From contig MGRJ01000002.1 of assembly GCA_001798135.1 (NCBI GenBank), forward strand, positions 1-58,817: a DNA stretch of 58,817 bases, given 5' to 3'. Made by a program: the position numbers and the translations under genes. This DNA comes from Deltaproteobacteria bacterium RIFCSPHIGHO2_02_FULL_40_28. GTDB taxonomy: Bacteria > UBA10199 > 2-12-FULL-40-28. The notes below the pieces were generated by a model that worked only from the letters and a program-made list of their open reading frames with translations, was not told the DNA's origin and searched no databases. Positions 34,859 through 43,446 of the stretch are shown piece after piece. How positions within the stretch are numbered: the stretch's first letter is position 1; each line of letters opens with the position of its first letter.

Positions 34859-35397
34859 TGGATCCAAAATTTATTTCTAACCCTATAGATGCGGCTGTTC
34901 TTGTTTTATGTCATAAAAAAAATGGGGAAAATTACCTGCTGCTTACTAAAAGATCAGAAAATGTAGCTCACCATAAGGGACAAATTTGTTTTCCAGGAGG
35001 AGTAAAAGATAAAAATGATCCTACTTTATGGGACACAGCTTTGAGAGAAACCTGGGAAGAAATTGGTTTGCCCAAAGAACATGTAAGTTTTAGGAGAGAA
35101 CTTTCTGTGATCACTACACCTACGGGTTTTCGTGTTACCCCGTTTGTAGGTTCTATTACAAATTTACATGATTTAAATCCTAGCCCCATCGAAATTGCTG
35201 AAGTGTTTTGGGTTCCTATGAATCACCTTTTAGATGCAAAAAACTTTTCCTTAGAGAAGAAAATTTATTTTGGCATTACCTACGATGATCCTACTTACAT
35301 CTACAAGGATTACAAAATCTGGGGAGCCACTGGACGGATTATGAGAGATTTTTTAAGTGTGGAAACTGGGATCGGAGTTGACTTTGCTAAGGGTTAA
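34855..35397 (+). CDS. Nudix hydrolase, CoA pyrophosphatase-like
   Basis: A 180-residue Nudix enzyme. The Nudix box is complete: GGVKDKNDPTLWDTALRETW followed by EEIGL. Upstream, LLLTKRSENVAHHKGQICFP is the UPF0035/NudL signature that separates coenzyme A pyrophosphatases from other Nudix enzymes. It would split CoA and derivatives into 3',5'-ADP and 4'-phosphopantetheine. The start overlaps the transglycosylase stop; a second ATG directly follows. Confidence 0.85.
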   Translation: MMDPKFISNPIDAAVLVLCHKKNGENYLLLTKRSENVAHHKGQICFPGGVKDKNDPTLWDTALRETWEEIGLPKEHVSFRRELSVITTPTGFRVTPFVGSITNLHDLNPSPIEIAEVFWVPMNHLLDAKNFSLEKKIYFGITYDDPTYIYKDYKIWGATGRIMRDFLSVETGIGVDFAKG

Positions 35398-35401
35398 TTT
35401 T

Positions 35402-35737
35402 ATGACAAAAAGAGTGAAAACAAATTGTGCATTTTTTTTACTCTTGCTAGCTCTTGTAGCCTGTGCCCCGGGGCTGCCATCACCTAAATCGGCTCATTCT
35501 TCTACAACAAGTTTTTTTAAGCGGTATTCTAAAAAATATAAGCAATCTTTTGTGGCTCAAAACCCAGTTACTTCTGTAGCCATTAATCGGGTACAAAGAC
35601 AATCGCGTCATTATGCTCAAATTGATGCTTTTTTAAATTTAAGGCAGGGAGAAGTAGCCAGAGTGCTTCTTACCATTAAAAATTCCCCTCCTTTTGGATG
35701 GACAATTACATCATGGGAAGTTTTAGAAATTCGTTAG
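35402..35737 (+). CDS. Small lipoprotein, hypothetical
   Basis: A 111-residue protein with signal peptide FFLLLLALVAC, a clean lipobox (LVAC). ATG 35402 follows AAGGG; the frame opens upstream inside the Nudix gene but that part is a shadow. The mature part is basic, with several Arg/Lys and a beta-rich end (ARVLLTIKNSPPFGWTI). It forms an operon with the Nudix gene. Its last 32 bases overlap the comEC end on the other strand. Confidence 0.7.
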   Translation: MTKRVKTNCAFFLLLLALVACAPGLPSPKSAHSSTTSFFKRYSKKYKQSFVAQNPVTSVAINRVQRQSRHYAQIDAFLNLRQGEVARVLLTIKNSPPFGWTITSWEVLEIR

Positions 35738-37916
35738 GGGCACCTTTAACACGAATAACATCTCCTGTAAATTCAACCTCAATGGCACCAAGTTGATCTG
35801 TTTGTAAAAAAGGAATCCCTAATTCCTCGAAGGTGTGCACAGTTTGAGGATGGGGATGATGAAAACGACTTTTTCTAGAACCCACAGTAGCTAAAGTAGG
35901 ATGAACCAAGTTCACAAAATCAGGGAGGCTAGAGTATTTACTCCCATGATGAGCTACTTTTAAATAATGAGAAAATAAATTTTTACCTTCAGATTCTATT
36001 AAATTAAGTTCGGCTGCTTTTTCAATATCCCCTGTAAATAAAAGCCTGCCCTTGGGATGAATGATTTGTAAAACAAGAGATTGATTATTATCTGACAAAT
36101 TTTTTCCATCAGAGGAAGGATTTAAAATTTTGATTTGAACTTCTCCCAGTATTTTTTCATCACCTTTTGACACAGGCACTAATTTTACTCCTTGCATTTC
36201 TCTAGCAACTAAAATTTCATTTAGATTTGGTGATGGTTTTGAAATAGGATGCCACCAAATTTCTCCTATGGGGATATCTAAATTTTTAAGCCCTAAAAAA
36301 TGATCAACATCATCATGGGTAATACACACAACATCCAATTTTGAAATTCGTTTGTATTTAAGAAAAGGATTAAGCACCCTCTGGCCTATATCTACAAAGG
36401 TAGAACCACCGCCATCAATAAGCATCGTTTTGCGTCCTGGAAGTTCTACTAAAAGAGCATCTCCTTGCCCCACATCAATATGAGTTAATTGCAATTGATT
36501 GGTTTTCCAGGGAGCTATAATCCATACAAAAACATCAACCATAAGAATAAAAAATAAAATAAAAATAAAACCTCGTTTAATTTTTTTCGAAAAATGTAAA
36601 ACGCAAACTAAAAGCAATAAGTAAAAAATGACCAATTCCCAGGGATGGGGTGGATAAAATGGGACGGGATTTGGAAAATCTTTTTGAAAAAAATCAAGAA
36701 TGCCGATAATTAATTTTAAAAGAAAAAGATTTATTTTAAAAACAAAAATCCCAATTGTATTGGAAATTAAAGATACCAGTGCTGCTATAAATCCTAGTGG
36801 GATCACTATCAGTTCAACAAGAGGTGTAATTAAAAAATTCCCAACCAAGGCTAAAAGCTGAACTTCATGAAAATAAAAAGCAAGAACGGGCATCATGGTA
36901 ATTAAAATGGCCAGGTTTGCCATGAAAAAACGCATTAAAAATCCATGAGTTGGTTTTATTAAAGCCGGATAAACAAGAATAAGAGCTAAAAGAGCTAAAA
37001 AAGAAAATTGAAAGGAAGGATGAAACAGATCGGTGGGATTTATCAAAAGTAAAACAAAAGCTGCAAGAAAAGTGAGGTTTAAATAATCCCTGCTTCGTAA
37101 AAGAGCCATGGCTAAAAAAACTCCCAAGGCAGAAACAACAGCTCTGGCAATTGGAGCATTAAACTCACAAAGTAAAAAATACAGAAAAAGAAGAACAGCC
37201 GAAACAAAGGCACAAGTAGGATAAAAAAAACGATAAAGAAAAAACCTAGGCTTTATTTTTCCTAATCCCAAAAAACTTTTATAAATAAACCAACCTAAAA
37301 TTCCAAAATTAAGCCCGGAGATTACTAAAAGATGGCTAAGGCCATATTTACGAAATAATTTCTCAATACGAGGAAAAAGATTAGATTCATCTCCCCATAA
37401 AAGTGCTTTTTGTAACCCAACCACTTCTTTATTTTCTAAAGTTGCAAAGAGAGAATCTATTTTTGAGCGAATGACATTTTTAAATTTAAAAATAAACCGA
37501 GAATCTTGCCCTGTAGTTTCAATTTGATTGGGATTATCAACAAAGGCTATGGCTACAAAGTTTTGGCGTGCTAAAAATTTTCTATAATCAAAAACTCCTG
37601 GATTACGATATCCTTGCGGCTTTTTAAGTCGGCATGGAAAACGGATGGTAGCAAAGTTGTTGCTTAACCACTGCGTGGATTCCCATTCTTCTTTTAAAAA
37701 AACCTTAATGAGGGCTTTAGATTTTGTAAGCCAAACGTCCAGAACAGGCATGCCTTCTGTTGTGCGTGATTTCTTAAGAAGAACCCCCTCACAAATTTGA
37801 TCAGGCAAAGAAAAATCTGCATTGGGTTCTTTTAAATCCCAGATAAAACTTCCTAAAATGATAATCAAGAGCGGGAAAAAAAGAGGACGAGAAAATAAAT
37901 CTCTTAAAGTATACAC
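35706..37916 (-). CDS. comEC: ComEC/Rec2 DNA-uptake channel
   Basis: A 736-residue polytopic membrane protein. The N-terminal OB-like region precedes the Competence domain with many transmembrane helices (LLVISGLNFGILGWFIYKS, ARAVVSALGVFLAMALLRSR), and the C-terminal metallo-beta-lactamase-like domain reads THIDVGQGDALLVELPG, LIDGGG, THDDVDHFLGL and VAHHGSKYSS. It transports single-stranded DNA across the inner membrane. It starts at a GTG only one base from an SD-like GGAGG, so the true start may differ. The gene lies downstream of a 122-residue hypothetical in the same direction. Competence pili are not in this window. Confidence 0.88.
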   Translation of the reverse strand: MYTLRDLFSRPLFFPLLIIILGSFIWDLKEPNADFSLPDQICEGVLLKKSRTTEGMPVLDVWLTKSKALIKVFLKEEWESTQWLSNNFATIRFPCRLKKPQGYRNPGVFDYRKFLARQNFVAIAFVDNPNQIETTGQDSRFIFKFKNVIRSKIDSLFATLENKEVVGLQKALLWGDESNLFPRIEKLFRKYGLSHLLVISGLNFGILGWFIYKSFLGLGKIKPRFFLYRFFYPTCAFVSAVLLFLYFLLCEFNAPIARAVVSALGVFLAMALLRSRDYLNLTFLAAFVLLLINPTDLFHPSFQFSFLALLALILVYPALIKPTHGFLMRFFMANLAILITMMPVLAFYFHEVQLLALVGNFLITPLVELIVIPLGFIAALVSLISNTIGIFVFKINLFLLKLIIGILDFFQKDFPNPVPFYPPHPWELVIFYLLLLVCVLHFSKKIKRGFIFILFFILMVDVFVWIIAPWKTNQLQLTHIDVGQGDALLVELPGRKTMLIDGGGSTFVDIGQRVLNPFLKYKRISKLDVVCITHDDVDHFLGLKNLDIPIGEIWWHPISKPSPNLNEILVAREMQGVKLVPVSKGDEKILGEVQIKILNPSSDGKNLSDNNQSLVLQIIHPKGRLLFTGDIEKAAELNLIESEGKNLFSHYLKVAHHGSKYSSLPDFVNLVHPTLATVGSRKSRFHHPHPQTVHTFEELGIPFLQTDQLGAIEVEFTGDVIRVKGAPNEFLKLPMM

Positions 37917-37956
37917 GCCTCCTTTTTAAGAGGGATTCATGAAGGTTTCAATGAGA

Positions 37957-38325
37957 TTATACTTTCTTGGCTTGATAGATGTGCAAGGCTTCATTAAAAG
38001 CAGAGAGCATTTTTTTTGTTTCGGGCTTAGATTCCATCACTTTTTGAAACCTTAAAAAATGTTCCTCTAAAGAAGCTTCAAAAGGCATGTTTTCCAAGTT
38101 ATGGCCTTTGAAAAAGAGTGATTTTTTGGATCGATCAAAGTGGAGTACAACTAATTCTTTTTCAAAAACAAAAGTGTAGGTAACCTTGACACGTGTAAAA
38201 AAAACCTTGCCATCATAGAGCCCCTGTGGCTGGAAATAATAAGATAGCGCAGGGGATTCTACGTAAGGTCTTGGCTTTTCTTCTGTGGGGGTGATACCCT
38301 CTAAAACTTGATGTTCTTCCCTCAT
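37957..38325 (-). CDS. Hypothetical protein, 122 residues
   Basis: A soluble, charged protein without signal peptide (MREEHQVLEGITPTEEKPRP). Central strands KVFFTRVKVTYTFVFEKELVV suggest a beta sheet and the C-terminus is helical (LHIYQAKKV). An AGGT sits 7 bases before the ATG. It is upstream of comEC in the same direction, 40 bases away, possibly cotranscribed. No family is recognised. Confidence 0.6.
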   Translation of the reverse strand: MREEHQVLEGITPTEEKPRPYVESPALSYYFQPQGLYDGKVFFTRVKVTYTFVFEKELVVLHFDRSKKSLFFKGHNLENMPFEASLEEHFLRFQKVMESKPETKKMLSAFNEALHIYQAKKV

Positions 38326-38403
38326 GTTGTACCTACCCTACCCCAAACTGAAATAATGCATGATTCATGCCAAGGGAAATACAATATAAACTATTGAAAT
38401 AAC

Positions 38404-38431
38404 TTGATAAATTAGGGTAGCCTAGAATAAT
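38404..38431 (+). promoter_or_regulatory. Candidate promoter of tadA
   Basis: TTGATA (38404-38409), 16-base spacer, AATAAT (38426-38431), about 55 bases before the ATG at 38486, which has the strong ribosome-binding site GGGAGGGGG. Confidence 0.4.
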
Positions 38432-38485
38432 AGGACTTGTTTTCCTATTTCAAATTGATAACATTCTCGAATTGAGGGAGGGGGT

Positions 38486-38974
38486 ATGGAAGAAATAACA
38501 ATGCAATTAGGAATGAAACGAGCCCTTTTTCAAGCGGGGAAAGCCTATCAATTAGGTGAAATTCCTATTGGAGCCGTGCTGATGAAGGGGGATACACTTA
38601 TTTCAGAGGCTCATAACACAAGAGAACAAAGCCGTAATCCCTTGCATCATGCAGAAATTCTGGCCTTAGAAATCGCGGCACATCAATTGAAAGATTGGCG
38701 CCTTGAAGGCACTACCCTTTATGTAACAACGGAACCCTGCCCTATGTGTTTGGGAGCTCTTTTACAAGCACGTCTTGACCAGCTTGTTTTTGGATGTGCT
38801 GACCCTAAACGAGCTCAAGTAATAGAAAAAAATCAGCGAGGGGATTTTATTTTTCCAAGCCTTAAAAATATTTCGTCCATCACTGGCAATAACCATAAGC
38901 TTCTAATCCAAGGAGGAGTAATGGAAGCCGAATGTGCCCAGCTTTTGAAGGATTTTTTTATCGATAAAAGATGA
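38486..38974 (+). CDS. tadA: tRNA-specific adenosine deaminase TadA
   Basis: A 162-residue zinc deaminase converting A34 to inosine in tRNA-Arg(ACG). The zinc/proton-shuttle motif HAEILAL and the PCPMCLGALLQAR motif are both present, as is the tRNA-binding end segment (LKNISSITGN, ECAQLLKDFF). Another in-frame ATG at 38501 is possible. Downstream lies a 300-base block of repeats. Confidence 0.92.
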   Translation: MEEITMQLGMKRALFQAGKAYQLGEIPIGAVLMKGDTLISEAHNTREQSRNPLHHAEILALEIAAHQLKDWRLEGTTLYVTTEPCPMCLGALLQARLDQLVFGCADPKRAQVIEKNQRGDFIFPSLKNISSITGNNHKLLIQGGVMEAECAQLLKDFFIDKR

Positions 38975-39008
38975 AAAATATAGAGAACAGCATCGCGGGT
39001 GACGCTGA

Positions 39009-39058
39009 GGGGTTCTTGTCCCCTCCCCCTTGAGGGGGGAGGGTTAGGGAGAGGGTGG
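39009..39058. repeat. Family B repeat
   Basis: CCCCTCCCCCTTGAGGGGGG-type hairpin, matching the units at 1100-1139 and 50141-50165. Confidence 0.7.
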
Positions 39059-39061
39059 GTT

Positions 39062-39091
39062 CTGTCATCCCCGCGAAAGCGGGGATTCATC
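39062..39091. repeat. Family A repeat
   Basis: CTGTCATCCCCGCGAAAGCG then a complementary arm; reversed relative to the copies at 98 and 50109. Confidence 0.85.
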
Positions 39092-39097
39092 TTGGTT

Positions 39098-39199
39098 CCC
39101 CTCCTTTGTAAGGAGGGGTTAGGGGAGGTAGAGAGTTTAGTAAGACTCTACCCCCTCCAACTCCCCCTTACAAAGGGGGAGAGTACAGATGGATCCCTG
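39098..39199. repeat. 102-bp composite repeat, inverted copy of 45711-45812
   Basis: Identical base for base to the reverse complement of 45711-45812. It contains three hairpins in series: CCCCTCCTTTGTAAGGAGGG, a GAGTTTAGTAAGACTC-like one and CTCCCCCTTACAAAGGGGGA. A degenerate family A unit follows to 39237. No gene lies between 38975 and 39277; all of it is repeats. Confidence 0.92.
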
Positions 39200-39277
39200 C
39201 CGGAGTTTACCCCTGCGAAGGCAGGGGCAGGAATGACAGAATTGGTGGAAAACTACATTTTTCAACAGTCCCTATCT

Positions 39278-40060
39278 TTACGTCTTTTCATTTTTTTCTA
39301 GAGCCCCTGCCAGATTTTCGACTCGAATGCGTGTAATCAGCCTCCATCGAGTGGCTAATTCATCCCGTTTGTTTCTTACTTCTTCAAAATCTTTAGCCGA
39401 GAGAATATCTGAATCAAATACATCTTGCGGATAGCCTTTTCTTACATTGAAAAAATAATTAGCGGGCTTGGTTTTACGCGACAGAATTTCCACTGCTAAT
39501 TGATAGAAATCTTGAATGTCCAAGGGTAATACCCATTTAAGCCTTTGCCGTACAGCCCAAAGGGTACCCTCCACAATCCACCATACCCTGGCATCAATAC
39601 CTAAATCATAGAGTTTCATACAGAGAGTATCAAAGTTAATTAATTTGATTTGACGAACAATAACAGGGGCCAGGGCTAAAATATGGTTTTTAGAAGGAAC
39701 TCCGATTAAGGTTTCTCGAAGAACATCATGTACTTCTGAAAGACGGTCAGAAGGCACAAGACTAGGATTGGGGACAAGATAATAGGCCCCAAGCCGATGC
39801 AGGGAGTTTTCTAATTGAGCTGAGATATTTTGAGGGGGTTTGCTCCAGAAATCATCAAGTCTTAAGTTAAATTCCTTTAATAGAAAAAGAAGTTGTTCAG
39901 CGGCAATAGATCCTTTTCCTTGTTCAATTTCAGAAAGACGGGATTGGGAAATACCTAGTACTTGAGACATTTGAGACTGGGTAAAACCCTTTTCTTTTCT
40001 TAAGCGCTTTAAAAAATGAGAAAGGATGGTTTGGAAGCTTGTTTGAAATTCCTGATCCAT
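39278..40060 (-). CDS. XRE-family transcriptional regulator with unknown C-terminal domain
   Basis: A 260-residue protein. The N-terminal HTH (about residues 15-70) reads RLRKEKGFTQSQMSQVLGIS then SRLSEIEQGKG. The rest (about 190 residues) is mixed helix/strand, with IDARVWWIVEGTLWAVRQRL and RKTKPANYFFNVRKGYPQDV, resembling nucleotidyl- or abortive-infection-type antitoxin helpers but without a decisive motif. No partner toxin lies beside it. A palindrome (40070-40084) precedes its start and likely is its operator. Confidence 0.7.
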   Translation of the reverse strand: MDQEFQTSFQTILSHFLKRLRKEKGFTQSQMSQVLGISQSRLSEIEQGKGSIAAEQLLFLLKEFNLRLDDFWSKPPQNISAQLENSLHRLGAYYLVPNPSLVPSDRLSEVHDVLRETLIGVPSKNHILALAPVIVRQIKLINFDTLCMKLYDLGIDARVWWIVEGTLWAVRQRLKWVLPLDIQDFYQLAVEILSRKTKPANYFFNVRKGYPQDVFDSDILSAKDFEEVRNKRDELATRWRLITRIRVENLAGALEKNEKT

Positions 40061-40069
40061 TCATAGAGA

Positions 40070-40084
40070 TTATCAATATTGTAA
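40070..40084. promoter_or_regulatory. Palindromic operator candidate upstream of the XRE gene
   Basis: TTATCAATATTGTAA: a 15-base palindrome with one mismatched pair, 10 bases upstream of the regulator ATG. A related half (TTATCAATAT) occurs at about 40653 in the AT-rich segment. Confidence 0.5.
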
Positions 40085-40174
40085 TAAATTTACCAGTTTT
40101 GAAATATAGTCTTTTAACTTTTAGTTGGTACATTTAAACTTCTGTCATTCTGACCCTGAGAGCCAAAGGGGAAG

Positions 40175-40240
40175 AATCTCAATTTGATCAATGAGATCCT
40201 TCGTCACCCTTATCAGGGTTCCTCAGGATGACATCTCAAT
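40175..40240. repeat. Family C repeat, left boundary of the AT-rich segment
   Basis: 66 bases matching 41300-41365 in inverted orientation with 3 differences. The core GATCCTTCGTCACCCTTATC is shared exactly. A partial third copy is at 50242-50292. Confidence 0.9.
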
Positions 40241-40570
40241 AAAAAACAAATTGACTATATTTCATAGTTTCGTATAATATTTAAAAATAGACAAATAAGT
40301 GAGTAAAATCAATATTTCCACTTTCTAAACATTTATTTTAACTCCTCTTTTAAAGCCATAAAAATCTCATTTTTTAATCGATTTACAAATTTTTATATTT
40401 ATTAATAAATTAAATTTATGATCTTTCTTTTAAAATTAATACTTTAGAACCTTTTTTTATCTTTAAAATAACACTACGCTACAATACAAGTATAGTTGTA
40501 GAGTTCTCCTCTTATTCTTTATACGACTCTTCATTATGGAAGCTAAATAAGGAGATAGTTTTTTGATGAG

Positions 40571-40696
40571 ATTATACGTCACAAATTAAATGAGGGTCTC
40601 CAGACATCAGGCAATTGTTTATATGAATAAAAAAATAAATAAATTCAATATATTATCAATATACCATCTCACTTAATTTATTTTATGACGTATAAT
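40571..40696. repeat. Inverted pair ATTATACGTCA
   Basis: ATTATACGTCA at 40571-40581 and its exact complement at 40686-40696. The similarity extends inwards (AAATTAAATGAG against AATTAAGTGAG with a 6-base gap), forming arms of about 26 and 32 bases around a roughly 70-base loop. Confidence 0.65.
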
Positions 40697-41245
40697 ATAA
40701 TAAGATGGGAGGAATGTTATATTTTTGACACTACCGTCATTTTTTTAATATAAAAATTGACTCTTTTTTCCTCAATCATTCAAGCGATGACTTGCTTTAT
40801 CGATTTTTAAATTTTTATATTTTAAAATAGATATAATCATTTAATTATTTAATATTATTAGATAATTTATATAGTTAATACCTGATTTTTAAAAAATGCA
40901 GGATTTATTATTTTTGCTTCAAAATACTTGCAAAGGGTATCCTTTCACTCTCTTAACAGCCTGTTTGCTTATCTGCATGAAACATACCCGTCTCTTTTCT
41001 TTGATAAATTTCTATAAAATTATACGAAGTTAATTTTTATGCTTGTTCTATTTTATACTATTATACGACTTATTAAATCTAAATATTTAAATAATATGGT
41101 ATTTATATTTTTAGATATTTTAGTTTTTGAAATGAGGTTTATTTTTATTTTTAGACTTTCATGATCTATTTAAATTTTAGATAGTTATATGATTTAAGAT
41201 TTTATTATACGAAGTTTTTAAAAACTATGCTATTTCATTCATAAA

Positions 41246-41287
41246 TGTACATTAAAGTGTACAATAAAATGTACACAGTAAAGTACA
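41246..41287. repeat. Four tandem 12-bp TGTACA repeats
   Basis: TGTACA starts at 41246, 41258 and 41270, and AGTACA at 41282: an exact 12-base period with A-rich spacers. It ends 12 bases before the right family C repeat. Suggestive of an array of protein-binding sites. Confidence 0.65.
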
Positions 41288-41299
41288 AAATTAAATTTC

Positions 41300-41365
41300 A
41301 TTGAAATGTCATCCTGAGGAACCCTGATAAGGGTGACGAAGGATCTTATTGATTAAATTGAGATT
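41300..41365. repeat. Family C repeat, right boundary of the AT-rich segment
   Basis: Inverted copy of 40175-40240 (63 of 66 positions). It lies directly after the ilvB stop, where its hairpin could also act as a terminator. Confidence 0.9.
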
Positions 41366-41373
41366 TTTTACCC

Positions 41374-43122
41374 TTATGAGCCTTTATTCTTCCAGTAATC
41401 TCTTAAGCTCACTCCTTGATGAATAATAGAATCAAGATAGGTTTTACCCCCTGGTATCATGGGAATCACATGCCCTTTAGCACTTTCATCATAGGGGTAC
41501 TTAACATCCAGTACATAGGCTCCCTTTGATTTGAGCATTTCTTTAATACCATCTTCAACCTCAGAAGGTTTTGTAATAGTGGCCCCGGCTAAACCAAAGG
41601 CCTTGGCAATATCAGCAAAGTTGGTTTTTCCTATAAAGGTATGCCCCCTGACAGACTCATAAAAACGGTCCTCCCATTGAGCCACCATGCCCAAGTATTG
41701 ATTATTCAAAATAACACACTTTACAGGAATTTTCTCTTCTCCAAGGGTTTGAAGCTCTTGGATATTCATCAAAAAACTCCCATCCCCATCAATATCAATG
41801 ACCGTTCTATTGGGAAAAGCAACCGCAGCTCCCATGGCAGCAGGGAGACCAAAACCCATGGAACCAAGACCAGAAGAACAAAGCCAGGTTCTAGGAGTAT
41901 GAAAATTATAAAATTGAGCGGCCCACATTTGATGCTGACCCACCCCCACACTGATAATGGCATCCCGAGGAGCTAAACGAGAAAGCTCACAAATAACGTG
42001 TTGAGGCACAATATTTTCGTTATTAAGCTCATAATTCAGTGGAAATTCCTTTTTCCACTCTTGAATTTGATGCACCCAATCCTCAATAGAAAGCTTTTTT
42101 AAGCCCTGACATAATGCCTGCAAAACAAGCTTGGCATCCCCCTGAATAGGTACTTCTACAGTGATATTTTTATTAATTTCGCTAGCATCAATATCCACAT
42201 GAATAAATTGAGCTTCTTTGCAAAACTCAGATAATTTACCAGTAACCCGATCATCAAAACGTACCCCAATGGCCAACACAACATCAGCTTTATTAATAGC
42301 AATATTGGCATAAACAGCTCCATGCATTCCCAGCATCCGAAGACTTAAAGGATCTTCTTCGGGATAAATCCCTAAACCCATCACGGTTGTTGTAATGGGA
42401 ATACCCGTTTTGTTAATAAAAGCATGGAGTTCTTCGGTAGCATGAGAAGATAAAATGCCTCCTCCCGCATAAATAAGAGGTCGTTTAGCCTTTAAAAGAA
42501 GCTTAATTGCCTTATCTAATTGAATTTGAGAGGGCTCCAGACCAATTTTAGAATTATACCCTGGACGATCAATACGTTTTTTAAAATCAGGGACTGTTTC
42601 TGCTTGTTGAATATCTTTTGGAAAATCAATCAGCACAGGTCCTGGCCTGCCAGTGATAGCAATTTCAAAAGCCTCATGAATAACAGCTGGAATATCATCA
42701 ATATCCTTCACCATGTAGCTATGTTTAACGCAAGGGAGGGTAGCACCTACAATATCACACTCCTGAAAAGCATCTCCCCCCATCACAGAAGTGGGCACCT
42801 GGCCAGTTAAGGCAATCATGGGGATGGAATCCATTTTGGAATCCATAATTCCGGTGATGAGATTAGTAGCCCCAGGACCAGAGGTAGCCAAACAAACCCC
42901 TGGTTTCCCCGTAGCCCTGGCATAACCAGCAGCTGCAAAAGCCCCTCCTTGTTCGTGACGAGGGAGAATCAAACGAATTTTTTTAGAAAGGGCCAAGGCT
43001 TGATGAATTTCCATGGAAGCACCACCCGGATAACCAAAAATAACCTCTACACCTTCCCGCTCAAGCGACTGGATAATAATGTCTCGGCCCTTCATTTTTT
43101 TTGTTTCTGCACCTTTCGTCAC
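41374..43122 (-). CDS. ilvB: Acetolactate synthase, large (catalytic) subunit
   Basis: A 582-residue thiamine-diphosphate enzyme making acetolactate from pyruvate, the first common step of valine, leucine and isoleucine synthesis. Features: GYPGGASMEI and the catalytic Glu in RHEQGGAFAAAGYARATG, the FAD-binding central domain (GVRFDDRVTGK), and the ThDP motif GDGSFLMNIQELQTL ending NNQYLGMV. The full biosynthetic length and the FAD segments favour IlvB over the catabolic enzyme. No ilvN small subunit or leader peptide is visible. Its ATG overlaps the stop of an acyl-CoA-binding protein gene by 4 bases. Confidence 0.92.
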   Translation of the reverse strand: MTKGAETKKMKGRDIIIQSLEREGVEVIFGYPGGASMEIHQALALSKKIRLILPRHEQGGAFAAAGYARATGKPGVCLATSGPGATNLITGIMDSKMDSIPMIALTGQVPTSVMGGDAFQECDIVGATLPCVKHSYMVKDIDDIPAVIHEAFEIAITGRPGPVLIDFPKDIQQAETVPDFKKRIDRPGYNSKIGLEPSQIQLDKAIKLLLKAKRPLIYAGGGILSSHATEELHAFINKTGIPITTTVMGLGIYPEEDPLSLRMLGMHGAVYANIAINKADVVLAIGVRFDDRVTGKLSEFCKEAQFIHVDIDASEINKNITVEVPIQGDAKLVLQALCQGLKKLSIEDWVHQIQEWKKEFPLNYELNNENIVPQHVICELSRLAPRDAIISVGVGQHQMWAAQFYNFHTPRTWLCSSGLGSMGFGLPAAMGAAVAFPNRTVIDIDGDGSFLMNIQELQTLGEEKIPVKCVILNNQYLGMVAQWEDRFYESVRGHTFIGKTNFADIAKAFGLAGATITKPSEVEDGIKEMLKSKGAYVLDVKYPYDESAKGHVIPMIPGGKTYLDSIIHQGVSLRDYWKNKGS

Positions 43123-43388
43123 TTCAGATTTTTCCCTTCCAATTCACCAACAAGAGCAATGTATTCTGTCATCGCTTGATCTTTTGTTTTTCCTTGATGG
43201 GCTTCCCAAGCCTCATACTTGGCCTTTGCTACAAAATCGAGCATCCCGGGCTTTTTACCCGTTGACGCATCTCCCGCAGTTGCCTGCTTAAAAAGGCTGT
43301 AGAGCTGAAGCAAAGCAAGGTTATCAGGCCTCTCCACAAGAACTTTTACTCTTTCTTGTGCATTTGTAAATTCTTCTATGAGTGACAT
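43119..43388 (-). CDS. Acyl-CoA-binding protein (ACBP)
   Basis: An 89-residue ACBP, the standard length. Signatures: LLQLYSLFKQATAGD, PGMLDFVAKAKYEAWEAHQG and KTKDQAMTEYIALV. It binds medium- and long-chain acyl-CoA in the cytoplasm as carrier and buffer. ATG 43388 has GGAGA five bases before it; the upstream in-frame ATG at 43415 is less likely. Its overlap with ilvB is unusual; linking CoA-thioester handling to branched-chain amino acid synthesis is only an inference. Confidence 0.9.
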   Translation of the reverse strand: MSLIEEFTNAQERVKVLVERPDNLALLQLYSLFKQATAGDASTGKKPGMLDFVAKAKYEAWEAHQGKTKDQAMTEYIALVGELEGKNLK

Positions 43389-43446
43389 AAGTCTCCTTTC
43401 GATTAAAGGCATCAATTACCAGACTGAGTAAAGAAGGCAACTTATT

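Larger units (their letters stand above)
40241..41299. other. AT-rich gene-free segment with repeated ATTATACG motif
   Basis: 1,059 bases with roughly 20% G+C by eye and no plausible gene in any frame. TTATACG occurs seven times in either orientation (about 40271, 40519, 40571, 40690, 41020, 41061 and 41205). An inverted pair, four 12-base TGTACA repeats and a CTACAA/TTGTAG dyad (40479-40501) are also present. Both ends are bounded by inverted family C repeats. It lies between the ilvB 3' end and the XRE gene. It might be a non-autonomous mobile element, an origin-like region or a source of small RNA; nothing seen proves any of these. Confidence 0.6.

Noticed and set aside
41019-41033. Half of a loxP-like arm (TATACGAAGTTA)
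   Set aside because: There is no inverted partner at the required 8-base spacing; it is one of the repeated TTATACG motifs.
41366-41373. Riboswitch or attenuator for ilvB
   Set aside because: The AT-rich segment is at the 3' end of ilvB, not upstream, so it cannot be its leader.
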